From Cohnella hashimotonis (GTDB taxonomy: Bacteria; Bacillota; Bacilli; Paenibacillales; Paenibacillaceae): a DNA stretch of 64,000 nucleotides. The position numbers were made by a program, and so were the translations under genes. This document shows, piece by piece, positions 52,651 to 60,606 of this stretch. Every line of letters begins with the position of its first letter. Position 1 is the first letter of the stretch. The stretch is taken from assembly GCF_030014955.1 (NCBI RefSeq), contig NZ_JAGRPV010000001.1:372001-436000 (forward strand), given 5' to 3'. The notes beneath the pieces were generated by a model, which did no database searches, was not told the DNA's origin, and saw only the letters and a list, made by a program, of their open reading frames with translations.

Positions 52651-53289
52651 TTATCTCCAGAACGTGATTTTCTCCGAATCTAATCGAACGGATTCATAAC
52701 CTTCCTCTTTGGCTTTTCCAATGGAAATGATCATAACCGGAACGTAGCGCTCCTCCTCCAAATCGAATGCTTTGGCCACTTGATCCGTTTCAAAGCCCGC
52801 CATCGGATTCGTATCGTACCCGTGCGCGCGAGCGACCAGCATGAGCTGCATGGCAAAAAGGCTGCTATCGATTTTGGCGACTTCAACCAGCAGTTCTCTA
52901 GGCAGCGTCGGGAACATCGACAGGATCGTTTTCAGCTGGCTGTCTCTCACCTCTGCCGGCATTTTACCTTGCTCCACAGCGGCATCGTATATTTCTTGCG
53001 CATAGGCATAGCTTTGGATATCCCCGAAAATGATTAGCATGGCGGACGAAGTGTCGTTCTGCAGCGTGTTAAACCGTACGAGCGGCCGAAGTTTTTCTTT
53101 TCCCTCCGGTGTATCCACCACCGCGACGCGCCAAGGCTGCATATTGGCAGAGGAAGGAGCCAAGCTGGCTTCCGATATGATTTCGCGCAGCTCCTCCTTC
53201 GATATTTTAACGTTTTCGTCATAGTTGCGAACGGAACGCCGGCCCTTCACAATGCTGGCAAAATCGTTATTTTGAATATGGTTGAACAT
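52651..53289 (-). CDS. Nitroreductase-family FMN oxidoreductase (MerR-linked)
   Basis: 212 residues from ATG 53289 (GGAGAGG upstream). FMN motifs GRRSVRNYDENVKISKEEL, LAPSSANMQPWRVAVVD and the late YDTNPMAGFETDQVAKAFDL. Similar to YodC/YdgI NAD(P)H oxidoreductases. Driven by a MerR-type promoter in the divergent region, so it should respond to whatever that regulator senses. Confidence 0.92.
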   Translation of the reverse strand: MFNHIQNNDFASIVKGRRSVRNYDENVKISKEELREIISEASLAPSSANMQPWRVAVVDTPEGKEKLRPLVRFNTLQNDTSSAMLIIFGDIQSYAYAQEIYDAAVEQGKMPAEVRDSQLKTILSMFPTLPRELLVEVAKIDSSLFAMQLMLVARAHGYDTNPMAGFETDQVAKAFDLEEERYVPVMIISIGKAKEEGYESVRLDSEKITFWR

Positions 53290-53320
53290 CAAAACCTCTC
53301 CCTTTGATAACCGTGATTTT

Positions 53321-53349
53321 TTGACTTGGCATTTGCCATCGGTTATCCT
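53321..53349 (+). promoter_or_regulatory. Promoter of the MerR gene
   Basis: TTGACT (53321-53326), 17-bp spacer, TATCCT (53344-53349). The MerR palindrome lies just downstream of the expected start point, fitting autorepression. Confidence 0.5.
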
Positions 53350-53355
53350 ACTCGC

Positions 53356-53386
53356 ATTATGGACTATGAACTTAAGTTCATAGCAA
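53356..53386 (-). promoter_or_regulatory. MerR-type promoter of the nitroreductase gene with 19-bp spacer
   Basis: Read on the minus strand: -35 TTGCTA (53386-53381), 19-bp spacer, -10 CATAAT (53361-53356). The 20-bp perfect palindrome CTATGAACTTAAGTTCATAG (53364-53383) fills the spacer. An overlong spacer with a central dyad is the hallmark of promoters activated by MerR-family DNA distortion. Confidence 0.75.
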
Positions 53387-53408
53387 CAGGTAAAGGAGAG
53401 GTCTCCTG

Positions 53409-53768
53409 ATGAGAATAAACGATGTTGCTAAATTGACGGGTCTGCCGATCTCCACCTTGAGATTCTATGAACGCAAAAATATAATCCCGGACACATTCGT
53501 TAAACGAGATCCGAATAATTACCGCATTTACTCGGAGGAGGTAGTCGACTATCTCAATGACGTGAAGACCCTTCTATCCTTAGAATTCTCGATCGAAGAG
53601 CTGCGTTTGTTGGTCGATCAACAGCATCATTTCTCATCCGAGGCCAAGAAAAAAGTGGTGGAGCAGAAGCTCATCGAAATCGAAAATCTTCAGCGGCAGC
53701 TGCAAAAGTCGAAAGCATTTTTGAAGGCCATCCTGGAGGGGGAAGCCAAGTTTCAAACGAAGTGTTGA
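53409..53768 (+). CDS. MerR-family transcriptional regulator
   Basis: 119 residues. Winged helix-turn-helix MRINDVAKLTGLPISTLRFYERKNIIP at the N-terminus and a long C-terminal dimerisation helix (EAKKKVVEQKLIEIENLQRQLQKSKAFLKAIL). The effector domain is minimal; one Cys is the last residue (QTKC). AAAGGAGAGG precedes ATG 53409. It should bind the palindrome at 53364-53383 and activate the divergent nitroreductase. Confidence 0.92.
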   Translation: MRINDVAKLTGLPISTLRFYERKNIIPDTFVKRDPNNYRIYSEEVVDYLNDVKTLLSLEFSIEELRLLVDQQHHFSSEAKKKVVEQKLIEIENLQRQLQKSKAFLKAILEGEAKFQTKC

Positions 53769-53827
53769 GGAGGAACAAGCATCATTTTCGATGGTCGGGT
53801 CTGTAACAATAGGAAGGGGCAGAGACG

Positions 53828-54166
53828 ATGTCCAGACACTGGATTGAAGACCAAAAGTATTTGCTTGCTGCTATTGATAAATATCGGTCTCAGATCGAAG
53901 GGGAAAATTTAATTGAACAAAAGAAAATGACTTTAAGATTTGCTCAAAACCTACACAACGAAACGCCTGAGTTAAATCACAGGACGGTACACTCAATAAA
54001 TGAACGTTTGCCCTACCTTGATAATTTGCTTGCTGGCGTATTCGAGGTTCATAATTACGCTGCTAAAGATCAACACTTATACTTGACACGACCAAGAATG
54101 AACGGAAACAGAGATTTTAACGCTTGTAACACGCGTCATTCGTATAATGGAGCAGTTCAACGATAG
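53828..54166 (+). CDS. Small hypothetical protein
   Basis: 112 residues; AGGAAGGGG precedes ATG 53828. Largely helical N-terminus (HWIEDQKYLLAAIDKYRSQIEGENLIEQKKMTLRFAQNL), basic and polar C-terminus. The last 30 residues (DQHLYLTRPRMNGNRDFNACN) look disordered and may be out-of-frame sequence after a break. More AT-rich than the flanks. Family not recognised. Confidence 0.5.
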   Translation: MSRHWIEDQKYLLAAIDKYRSQIEGENLIEQKKMTLRFAQNLHNETPELNHRTVHSINERLPYLDNLLAGVFEVHNYAAKDQHLYLTRPRMNGNRDFNACNTRHSYNGAVQR

Positions 54167-54261
54167 GTCACAACCGGAGGCGACACCTTAAACATGCAGC
54201 CTGCCGGCTTAATCGGGAGTTTTGCGAAACTTCTTGTCTGCAAAAAAAATTAGACTTCCTC

Positions 54262-54293
54262 TTGAACGTTACGTTACGTAATGATTTATAGTG
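54262..54293 (+). promoter_or_regulatory. Second MerR-type promoter, 20-bp spacer
   Basis: TTGAAC (54262-54267), 20-bp spacer, TATAGT (54288-54293). The spacer holds the dyad-rich GTTACGTTACGTAA. It drives the DHFR-like gene at 54370. The dyad differs from that of the neighbouring MerR gene, so another regulator is implied. Confidence 0.6.
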
Positions 54294-54369
54294 AACTTAG
54301 CAACAGGACAAAGTATGGGAAACGTTCAACAACGAACAAGATAAATTCCAAATTGAAGGAGAGATGGAC

Positions 54370-54936
54370 ATGAGAAAGCTCGTATTGTTCATGCATGTAT
54401 CGCTGGATGGGTATGCGTCGGATTCGGAGGGAGGCCTGGGTTGGATTCCTTACAACGAGGAATTTGAGAAGTACGCCGAGGAGGTCGTAGCCGAAGTCGG
54501 CTCTCCCGTATACGGACGTACGACGTATCGGATGATGGAGAGCTACTGGCCGACGGTGCTGGACGATCCGAACGAGTCGACGCACAGCTTAGAGCATGCT
54601 AGATGGGTGCAAGATGTGAAAAAGATTGTCATTTCCAGCACGATGGACAAGGCGGAATGGAACAATACGATGTTGATCAAGGACAATATCGCGGAGGAGA
54701 TCAAGGCGCTCAAAGAGCAGCCGGGCAAAAATCTCGTAATCTTCGGCAGCCCTGGGGCTGCGAAGACGCTGCTGGAGCTCGGCCTGATCGATGAGTTCCT
54801 ACTGACGATTTGTCCGGTCGTCCTTGGCAGTGGAAAGTCGGCATTCGACGGCGTCGAGAAGATCCGGCTCAAGCTGCTGTCCAGCCGCACATTTGACTCG
54901 GGCATTATCGCGACCCGCTATGCGGTGGAGAAATAG
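54370..54936 (+). CDS. RibD C-terminal / dihydrofolate-reductase-like protein
   Basis: 188 residues from ATG 54370; GGAG 9 bases upstream makes ATG 54364 too close. HVSLDGYASDSEGGLGW at the N-terminus, QPGKNLVIFGSPGAAKTLLELGLIDEF (NADP-binding) and ICPVVLGSGKSAFDGV near the C-terminus. Same broad family as 6469-7023 but a different subgroup. Followed by a strong terminator. Confidence 0.88.
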   Translation: MRKLVLFMHVSLDGYASDSEGGLGWIPYNEEFEKYAEEVVAEVGSPVYGRTTYRMMESYWPTVLDDPNESTHSLEHARWVQDVKKIVISSTMDKAEWNNTMLIKDNIAEEIKALKEQPGKNLVIFGSPGAAKTLLELGLIDEFLLTICPVVLGSGKSAFDGVEKIRLKLLSSRTFDSGIIATRYAVEK

Positions 54937-54986
54937 TCGAGACGTACAAAGTGTTCCGCTCGAACGGAAGCTTTACTTTGATGCAA

Positions 54987-55018
54987 CAGCCTGCCGGTGG
55001 GATCCGGCAGGCTGTTTG
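54987..55018 (+). terminator. Terminator of the DHFR-like gene
   Basis: AACAGCCTGCCGG pairs with CCGGCAGGCTGTT around a 6-base loop. Confidence 0.85.
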
Positions 55019-55064
55019 GCTAACAAGCAGGAGCGTTCAATCGTTTCCCAAATGGAGGGGTATG

Positions 55065-55310
55065 ATGAACAAGTATGTAATTTATATAACTGCAAGCGTG
55101 ATTTGTATCTTGATACCCGTTATTGGTCTTTTGTATGGTTTGTGGGATATCCATCAACCTAAAACTGGGCCTGTCGGAGACGGAAAACCGAATTATCCCA
55201 CCATTCCTCAACTGATACCTATTGTTTCTTGTTTTATTCTTGGAGCAGTGAATCTGCCTTTTGCCATAATGCGATACAAACAAAACAAAAAGACAAAGGA
55301 AGGCAGGTAA
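55065..55310 (+). CDS. Small two-span membrane protein
   Basis: 81 residues from ATG 55065 (GGAGGGGT 5-8 bases upstream). Helices at about 4-24 and 51-70 with an extracytoplasmic loop rich in Pro/Gly (DIHQPKTGPVGDGKPNYPTIPQ) and a basic cytosolic tail. AT-rich. Family not recognised. Confidence 0.65.
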   Translation: MNKYVIYITASVICILIPVIGLLYGLWDIHQPKTGPVGDGKPNYPTIPQLIPIVSCFILGAVNLPFAIMRYKQNKKTKEGR

Positions 55311-55383
55311 CCTGTATTTGCACATTATGAATAAAGAAGCAGGGCTTCGCCCGAAGAACCCTTACTAAAAGGATGTGTTTGAT

Positions 55384-55773
55384 GTGAATCTAAATTTAAT
55401 AGAAAAAGAAATCGAATCCAAAATAAGATTTTATGACGGTATTCACTTAACGGAATTTGAGGGGCTATCTAATCGATGGAGTGAGATATCAACAATTATA
55501 TATCAAGAAATATTTAATTATATCAATGACGATCAATTATGTTCGGAAGATTCATTTCCGATTCGCAGTAAACTATCGGGCAATTGTTATATTCATTCTA
55601 TTTCGTACATTAAAAGCTTAGATCCGCAAGGCGTTCAAATCATGATTGATACCAGATTAACGGAATATTTGCCTGCAGGCGAAGAGGACTATCTGGGATT
55701 GGAAATTACTATATTTGCAAATGCAATAGACGGAGAACTTGTAGTATGTGGTGTTGATAGCTCTTCAATTTAA
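55384..55773 (+). CDS. Small acidic hypothetical protein (orphan cluster, 1)
   Basis: 129 residues from GTG 55384 (AAAGGATG 8 bases upstream); GTG 55375 is closer to the site and less likely. Acidic, soluble and mixed alpha/beta: NLIEKEIESKIRFYDGIHLTEFEGLSNRWSEIS, then VQIMIDTRLTEYLPAGEEDYLGLEITIFA. Single-domain acidic proteins like this, several in a row, resemble immunity proteins of contact-dependent or polymorphic toxins, but no family is recognised. Confidence 0.6.
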   Translation: MNLNLIEKEIESKIRFYDGIHLTEFEGLSNRWSEISTIIYQEIFNYINDDQLCSEDSFPIRSKLSGNCYIHSISYIKSLDPQGVQIMIDTRLTEYLPAGEEDYLGLEITIFANAIDGELVVCGVDSSSI

Positions 55774-55805
55774 CGAGTATCACAATCCGCGGAGGTGGCA
55801 AGCAG

Positions 55806-56168
55806 ATGGGAGTTGCACAAAAAGGCAAACGAAAACTCGAGCATAACGGCAGGTCTTACTTTTGGTATGTCCAACAAAACGATGAAGATTTTGGGCGAAT
55901 GAGTCTTAATATTATTTCGGAAGATAAGAAATTTATAGTTTCACGCCTCATTGCTCAGTCAGTTGAAGATAAGACGCCTCATATAGTAATAAAGGGATCG
56001 GAGTTTGTTGGCTTAGAAAACCATGATCGAACTGGGTGGGTAAGAGTCCAAACGCCAACTTGGGATGACCGTATAATCACGCCTGGACTTGTTAAGACGA
56101 TTATCGAATGGTGCCTGGGTCCAAAAGAACAACTCGTTTTCGTTGATTGGAATGGGAATCTCATTTAA
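55806..56168 (+). CDS. Small hypothetical protein (orphan cluster, 2)
   Basis: 120 residues; GGAGGTGG before ATG 55806. Soluble beta-rich protein with KLEHNGRSYFWYVQQNDEDFGRMSLNIISEDKKFIVSRLI and a C-terminal VKTIIEWCLGPKEQLVFVDWNGNLI. Same direction as its neighbours, 32 bp after the previous gene. Function not recognised. Confidence 0.65.
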   Translation: MGVAQKGKRKLEHNGRSYFWYVQQNDEDFGRMSLNIISEDKKFIVSRLIAQSVEDKTPHIVIKGSEFVGLENHDRTGWVRVQTPTWDDRIITPGLVKTIIEWCLGPKEQLVFVDWNGNLI

Positions 56169-56210
56169 TAACTGCGAAAAGCGTTATGCGTCTAGAAAGG
56201 AGGAACATTT

Positions 56211-56588
56211 ATGCTGAAGATATTTAGAGAACTCATTCATTCAACAGATAATAAAGACGAAGATGCAGCACTTTCAATACTGGAAGCCCTGTCTCGACAC
56301 CATAAAGAAATAGAATTAGACAGGACGTATTGGGTTTCCGAATGGTCGTGGACCCCACTCACTGATGGTATATTTTCATATAAGCAACAAATCAGTTATT
56401 CTCGAATCAGCGGCAGCGTTATCGCATTTTATTCTAAGGAGAACAACAGAACCTACTTCCCCTGGGACATTTATGAAAGCAAAGAGGAATGTGATGAAGT
56501 GTGTGAACTGAAGAATGACTTTGGATATGCTTGGGATAACGCACTTGAAACGTTTATTGATAGACATGGCTTGCGAGCAAAGCGTTAA
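56211..56588 (+). CDS. Small hypothetical protein (orphan cluster, 3)
   Basis: 125 residues; AAAGGAGGAA before ATG 56211. Acidic, with many aromatic residues (RTYWVSEWSWTPLTDGIFSYKQQISYSRIS; YFPWDIYESKEECDEVCELKND). Soluble, no signal. Family not recognised. Confidence 0.65.
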   Translation: MLKIFRELIHSTDNKDEDAALSILEALSRHHKEIELDRTYWVSEWSWTPLTDGIFSYKQQISYSRISGSVIAFYSKENNRTYFPWDIYESKEECDEVCELKNDFGYAWDNALETFIDRHGLRAKR

Positions 56589-56612
56589 GCGCGCATCTGC
56601 AGGAGGAGATGG

Positions 56613-56987
56613 ATGTTGGAAATGAGAAATTGGAAGAACATCGAGGCGGTTAGTTTCGGCGGCGGAGAAACAGATGAAGGATGGAACTACTGGGAAGTAA
56701 GTATTTGCGGTGAAAACGATGCCCCTGATGACGAGGATGCTAATAACCTCACGGAGCTCGCGAACGTGCGTGTCGTTGCCGTCCAGAAAGATAACACCAT
56801 CGACCTGTTCACTCAGTTTATTTACAAGGCGCCAGAAGCGGAGGACTACGAGCCGGTTAGCTCGAGAGTTAACGCGATCATGCTTGAAGAAAAAGAAAAA
56901 TTGCTCGAGACAGCCGCTTACGATATCGAGCACGGGTGGAATCAAGACCACGGCACTCTATGTGTCGACATTGACGACGTGATTTAA
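56613..56987 (+). CDS. Small acidic hypothetical protein (orphan cluster, 4)
   Basis: 124 residues; GGAGGAG before ATG 56613. Strongly acidic: GGGETDEGWNYWEVSICGENDAPDDEDANN, then beta-strand VRVVAVQKDNTIDLF and a helical ARVNAIMLEEKEKLLETAAY-like end. Last of four small genes in a row and followed by a terminator, so the four may form one transcript. Family not recognised. Confidence 0.65.
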   Translation: MLEMRNWKNIEAVSFGGGETDEGWNYWEVSICGENDAPDDEDANNLTELANVRVVAVQKDNTIDLFTQFIYKAPEAEDYEPVSSRVNAIMLEEKEKLLETAAYDIEHGWNQDHGTLCVDIDDVI

Positions 56988-56988
56988 G

Positions 56989-57008
56989 CCCTTCACAGGG
57001 TCTTTTTT
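56989..57008 (+). terminator. Terminator of the orphan cluster
   Basis: CCCT-TCAC-AGGG followed by TCTTTTTT. Confidence 0.7.
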
Positions 57009-57048
57009 ATTTCGCAGTGTTTAAATACCGACGACAGGAGAAGTCTAA

Positions 57049-57525
57049 ATGATTACGCTCAGAAAAATTACGCTGGAGAATCGGCGTGCAATGTTTAACT
57101 TGGAAGTCTCAGAGGACCAAAGGGGGTTTGTTGCGTCTAATCTGTCAAGCGTTGCTTCGTGTTATGTACTCTTAACTAATGGAGGGCATCCATTTCCATT
57201 TGTCATATACGCGGATGAGCAGCCCGTTGGATTTGTTATGTTGGCTTATGGAATAACAGGATACGATGAACCGTCTATCGCAGAAAATAACTATTGCATC
57301 ATGAGATTGATGATTGACAAGCAATACCAGAACAAGGGTTATGGTCGGGCGGCTATGAAAAAAATCCTGGAATATATCCGTACCTTCCCCGCTGGACCCG
57401 CACATTACTGCTGGATTCCTTATAAATCCGAAAACGTTGCTGCTAAAAAGCTCTATGAAAGCTTCGGCTTCCGTGATAATGGTGAAGTCTTCAACAATGA
57501 ATCAATAACCGTATTGCGACTCTGA
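57049..57525 (+). CDS. GNAT N-acetyltransferase (spermidine/diamine-type)
   Basis: 158 residues. Acetyl-CoA motif A NYCIMRLMIDKQYQNKGYGRAAMKKILEYI and motif B around AAKKLYESFGFRDNGEVFN. The N-terminal LRKITLENRRAMFNLEVSEDQRGFVASN matches the BltD/PaiA-like group that acetylates polyamines. Substrate not proven. Confidence 0.88.
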   Translation: MITLRKITLENRRAMFNLEVSEDQRGFVASNLSSVASCYVLLTNGGHPFPFVIYADEQPVGFVMLAYGITGYDEPSIAENNYCIMRLMIDKQYQNKGYGRAAMKKILEYIRTFPAGPAHYCWIPYKSENVAAKKLYESFGFRDNGEVFNNESITVLRL

Positions 57526-57632
57526 CTTGCTACCGATATACAAATTGTTTTCCGAATGTTATATTTTCCCTTAAGAGAACGAGCGCCAAGGCTATTCCTT
57601 ATTTAGTAGCCGTTCCAAGGAGGAAATCCCTG

Positions 57633-58451
57633 TTGTTGCATTTAATTAAACAATGCTTGCGCATTGCTGCGACATCCTTGTTAGCCTTTCCAGTTTTAGT
57701 GGCAGGAAGAGAAGGTGCACAAGCCTCCCCGGTATCAGTTGGCAAGGAAATACAAGCGCAAGTGCATTTGAAGGTCAACAATTACTATGTGCTCTTCACT
57801 GCTCCCGATGTCTCTTACATTGATGCAAATAATAGACTTATGCTGCCGCTGCGCGCCGTTGGTGAATTGCTAGGTGCGGATGTCAATTATGACGCCAAAC
57901 TTCACAGCGCTACGGTGTCCTTGGCAAAACATCAAGTGGAGTTGACGCTAAACGCCAATACCGCTTTGTACGATGGCACGATCGTTAAATTGGACACGAT
58001 GCCCGTAATGAAACAAGGCCAGTTCTTTATCCCTGCAAAAGTGCTATTGAACGGACTCCATATTAAAGCTGAGTATGAAGAATCGTTGCTCTCCATTTCC
58101 ATCCCCGATGGAAGTGAAAGAAGAAGCATCACGCAACGCCTCAACGAATTCGGGGAATTTCAAACGGTCGGTCATTTTCGGCCGCTTTATTTCAAAATGA
58201 ACCTGCCGCCCGCAGGCAGTAAAGATAAACGTATTTCGCTTACCTTTGTCGCAAAGAACGTATCCGGCAACGACTTGCCGGCAGGGACAGAAGACTTCCA
58301 TACCGCTGATGTTACTATTGGCGGATACGGTTTTTCCGATCCCGTTCCCGAGCGTTCGCGTGAGGCCGTTCCTGCTGGCAGCACTTATGAGGTTAACCGA
58401 ACGCTATACGCCTCGGAAGGCTCTTTGAAGTATATTTTGGTTTCTGAATAA
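57633..58451 (+). CDS. Secreted stalk-domain protein (copper amine oxidase N-like)
   Basis: 272 residues from TTG 57633 (AAGGAGG upstream). Signal peptide ending near GAQASP, then the copper-amine-oxidase N-terminal-like stalk fold: YIDANNRLMLPLRAVGELLGADVNYDAKLHSATVSL and QGQFFIPAKVLLNGLHIKAEYEESLLSIS. The C-terminal third (GRHFRPLYFKMNLPPAG-like to SEGSLKYILVSE) is a beta-domain of unknown role. Abundant class of exported proteins in Paenibacillaceae; enzymatic activity is not expected. Confidence 0.85.
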   Translation: MLHLIKQCLRIAATSLLAFPVLVAGREGAQASPVSVGKEIQAQVHLKVNNYYVLFTAPDVSYIDANNRLMLPLRAVGELLGADVNYDAKLHSATVSLAKHQVELTLNANTALYDGTIVKLDTMPVMKQGQFFIPAKVLLNGLHIKAEYEESLLSISIPDGSERRSITQRLNEFGEFQTVGHFRPLYFKMNLPPAGSKDKRISLTFVAKNVSGNDLPAGTEDFHTADVTIGGYGFSDPVPERSREAVPAGSTYEVNRTLYASEGSLKYILVSE

Positions 58452-58453
58452 GC

Positions 58454-58645
58454 TTGGCAAAGAAACTGAAATCCAATTTGCTGGTTATGTATTGGGCGTA
58501 TCGCGACCCGCGGGTGCCGTTGTTTGCGAAAATATTTGCCATATGCGTTGTCGTATATGCGTTCAGCCCCGTGGATTTGATACCGGATTTTATTCCGGTT
58601 CTTCGACCGTGTGGGCTGCCTGGTATTGTTATCGGGTGCTGCTAG
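58454..58645 (+). pseudogene. YkvA/DUF1232-like protein, truncated
   Basis: 63 residues from TTG 58454, two bases after the previous stop and without a ribosome site. The DUF1232 core is clear (RDPRVPLFAKIFAICVVVYAFSPVDLIPDFIPVL) but the expected GYLDDLILVPLG continuation is replaced by RPCGLPGIVIGCC and a stop. Normal members are about 120 residues. A frameshift just after IPVL or a partial deletion explains this. Confidence 0.7.
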
Positions 58646-58730
58646 CTTAACTTGCGTAAATATTTATATCGTAAAAAACTGGGCCATTACGATCCCGGTG
58701 AGAGCTGAATAAAAGAATCTCTAGATACGA

Positions 58731-58767
58731 ACGGTAGACGGCTAGAAGTCCGGCTGCCGTTTTTTTA
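58731..58767 (+). terminator. Intrinsic terminator
   Basis: ACGGTAGACGG pairs imperfectly with CCGGCTGCCGT, then seven T. Confidence 0.75.
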
Positions 58768-58922
58768 CTCCGTATTCGTGTGATTGCAACTCCCTAAATA
58801 AGTTAAGGTGGTTGAATCGTCATTACGGATATTCGTACGACGAAGTCGATATGCATCATTAGTTTGAAACCATACAAAATCAGCTGAATTGTAGGGTGGA
58901 GTAAACTGCCAGGAGGGATCAA

Positions 58923-59432
58923 GTGCTTTTTCATTTTAGCGAGCAAGCCGATATCGAAATTTTCGTACCTAGAGAAAAACAAAATCGGCCCGATTTTCCT
59001 CCAGTCGTGTGGGCCATCGATGAGGAACATGAGTTTACGTATTATTTTCCAAGGGAATGTCCTCGAATCGTTTGTAGAAAAGATGAGACGACAACGGAAC
59101 AACATACGCAGCTTTTCTTTAACAACTCGATGGCCGACACTATCGTTACGGCAGAAAGTGATTGGTATAGCAAAATCTCAAATCAGATTATTTTCAGATA
59201 TAGCTTTGAAAATGAGGGTTTCGAGCTTTTCGACAAAACTGCCGGCTATTATATATCTCGTCACACGGTCACGCCGAAGGCCGTTGATACTTATGGAAAC
59301 TTGATAGAGAGATTGATCCAAAAAGGGATTGAAATCAGATTTACTACGAATCTTGCTCCGCTTAGAGAAGCAATCCTGGCCTCGGATTTTAAAGGGTTCG
59401 GCATACATCGGTTTGATAACGCGAAAAGATGA
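58923..59432 (+). CDS. DUF6886-like protein
   Basis: 169 residues from GTG 58923 (AGGAGGGA upstream). The N-terminus MLFHFSEQADIEIFVPREKQ and PPVVWAIDEEHEFTYYFPRECPRI match a conserved family in Bacillales that I recall as DUF6886. Soluble, no known catalytic motif; Trp, Asp and Arg residues in the block VVWAIDxxH are invariant in my recollection. Confidence 0.75.
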   Translation: MLFHFSEQADIEIFVPREKQNRPDFPPVVWAIDEEHEFTYYFPRECPRIVCRKDETTTEQHTQLFFNNSMADTIVTAESDWYSKISNQIIFRYSFENEGFELFDKTAGYYISRHTVTPKAVDTYGNLIERLIQKGIEIRFTTNLAPLREAILASDFKGFGIHRFDNAKR

Positions 59433-59559
59433 TAATTCGCAGCCGCTCCGCAAGAAACGTGGAATGCCGGATTGCCCGGCTGGCGGCAGTATTGCGCAAC
59501 GATTTTTCAATCATAATCGTCTTTATATCATGGTATCTTCTAAAAGAAGGAGGGAACGC

Positions 59560-60000
59560 GTGAAGATTATACATCGCTTAACCCTATTCGCTGTATTGCT
59601 CCTTGTAGCCTTAACGGGGTGTGGGAATTCAAATAAAGAAGATATCAAGGAACAACAACAAGCAATTGAACACTCAAAAACGATCGGACAAGTATTTATC
59701 GACACGAGCCCATTTGCCGGGAGTGAAGCGGAAATAATAAAGTTAGTGAATCAGGCCGCTGAATTCCAGAACAAGGGAGATACAGCTTCGTATTTCTCTC
59801 TATTTCATTCACAGCTCGATCCCAATAGAAAAATGCCAACGCATAAAATCAGCAAGTTAAAATTAGAATCCGTTCAGGTTATGGATGAACAATCAGCCAT
59901 TGCAACCGTATTTGTCACTACCGAATCCGATGGCGAGTATGCGAAGATGTATACTTTCACACAAGAAGATCACGCTTGGAAGATTGCAGATATTGACTGA
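59560..60000 (+). CDS. Small lipoprotein with NTF2-like domain
   Basis: 146 residues from GTG 59560 (AGAAGGAGGGA upstream); the frame back to 59329 overlaps the previous gene. Lipobox VALTGC. The mature part resembles an NTF2/SnoaL-like cone: IIKLVNQAAEFQNKGDTASYFSLFHSQLDPN, SAIATVFVTTESDGEYAKMYTFTQEDHAWKIADID. Likely membrane-anchored outside; ligand unknown. Confidence 0.78.
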   Translation: MKIIHRLTLFAVLLLVALTGCGNSNKEDIKEQQQAIEHSKTIGQVFIDTSPFAGSEAEIIKLVNQAAEFQNKGDTASYFSLFHSQLDPNRKMPTHKISKLKLESVQVMDEQSAIATVFVTTESDGEYAKMYTFTQEDHAWKIADID

Positions 60001-60035
60001 ATGAAATCGAGCCTTATAACTTTCGGAGGTGTAAA

Positions 60036-60569
60036 TTGATCTATCTGGAGACGGAAAGACTAAAATTACGCGATTGGGAAGAAGCCGACCTGGAGCCATT
60101 CTGTCGAATGAATGCGGATGAAACCGTGATGAGGTATTTTCCTAAAACGTTATCGGCCGAGCAGACAACCGCGTTTTATCGCTCGATCGCGGCCGAGTTT
60201 AAAGAATGCGGGTTCGGATTTTACGCGGTGGAAGAAACGCAAAGTCAAGCGTTTATCGGGTTTATAGGGTTTCATAGGGCAACATTCGAGGCTGACTTTA
60301 CGCCTTGTATTGAAATCGGATGGCGGCTGAAAAAAGAAGCTTGGGGAAAAGGATATGCCACCGAGGGGGCGACTGCCTGCTTACAGTATGGCTTTAATGA
60401 GTTAGGTTTTAACGACATTTATAGTTTTACGGCTGAAGTGAACAAGCCTTCGGAAAATGTGATGCGCAAAATCGGTATGCGTTTTGTTCGCACATTTAAC
60501 CATCCGAAAGTCGAAGAAGACAGTCCTATAAGGAAACACGTTCTTTTTCATATCGGGTCGCATTGCTAG
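60036..60569 (+). CDS. GNAT acetyltransferase, RimJ/RimL type
   Basis: 177 residues from TTG 60036 (GGAGGTG upstream). LETERLKLRDWEEADLEPFCRMN at the start, acetyl-CoA motif CIEIGWRLKKEAWGKGYATEGATACLQYGF, and NKPSENVMRKIGMRFVRTFNHP. May acetylate a protein N-terminus or an antibiotic-like amine. Confidence 0.9.
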   Translation: MIYLETERLKLRDWEEADLEPFCRMNADETVMRYFPKTLSAEQTTAFYRSIAAEFKECGFGFYAVEETQSQAFIGFIGFHRATFEADFTPCIEIGWRLKKEAWGKGYATEGATACLQYGFNELGFNDIYSFTAEVNKPSENVMRKIGMRFVRTFNHPKVEEDSPIRKHVLFHIGSHC

Positions 60570-60606
60570 GCATCACCCATTTCATAGAGGAAAGGAAGTT
60601 TTAAGG

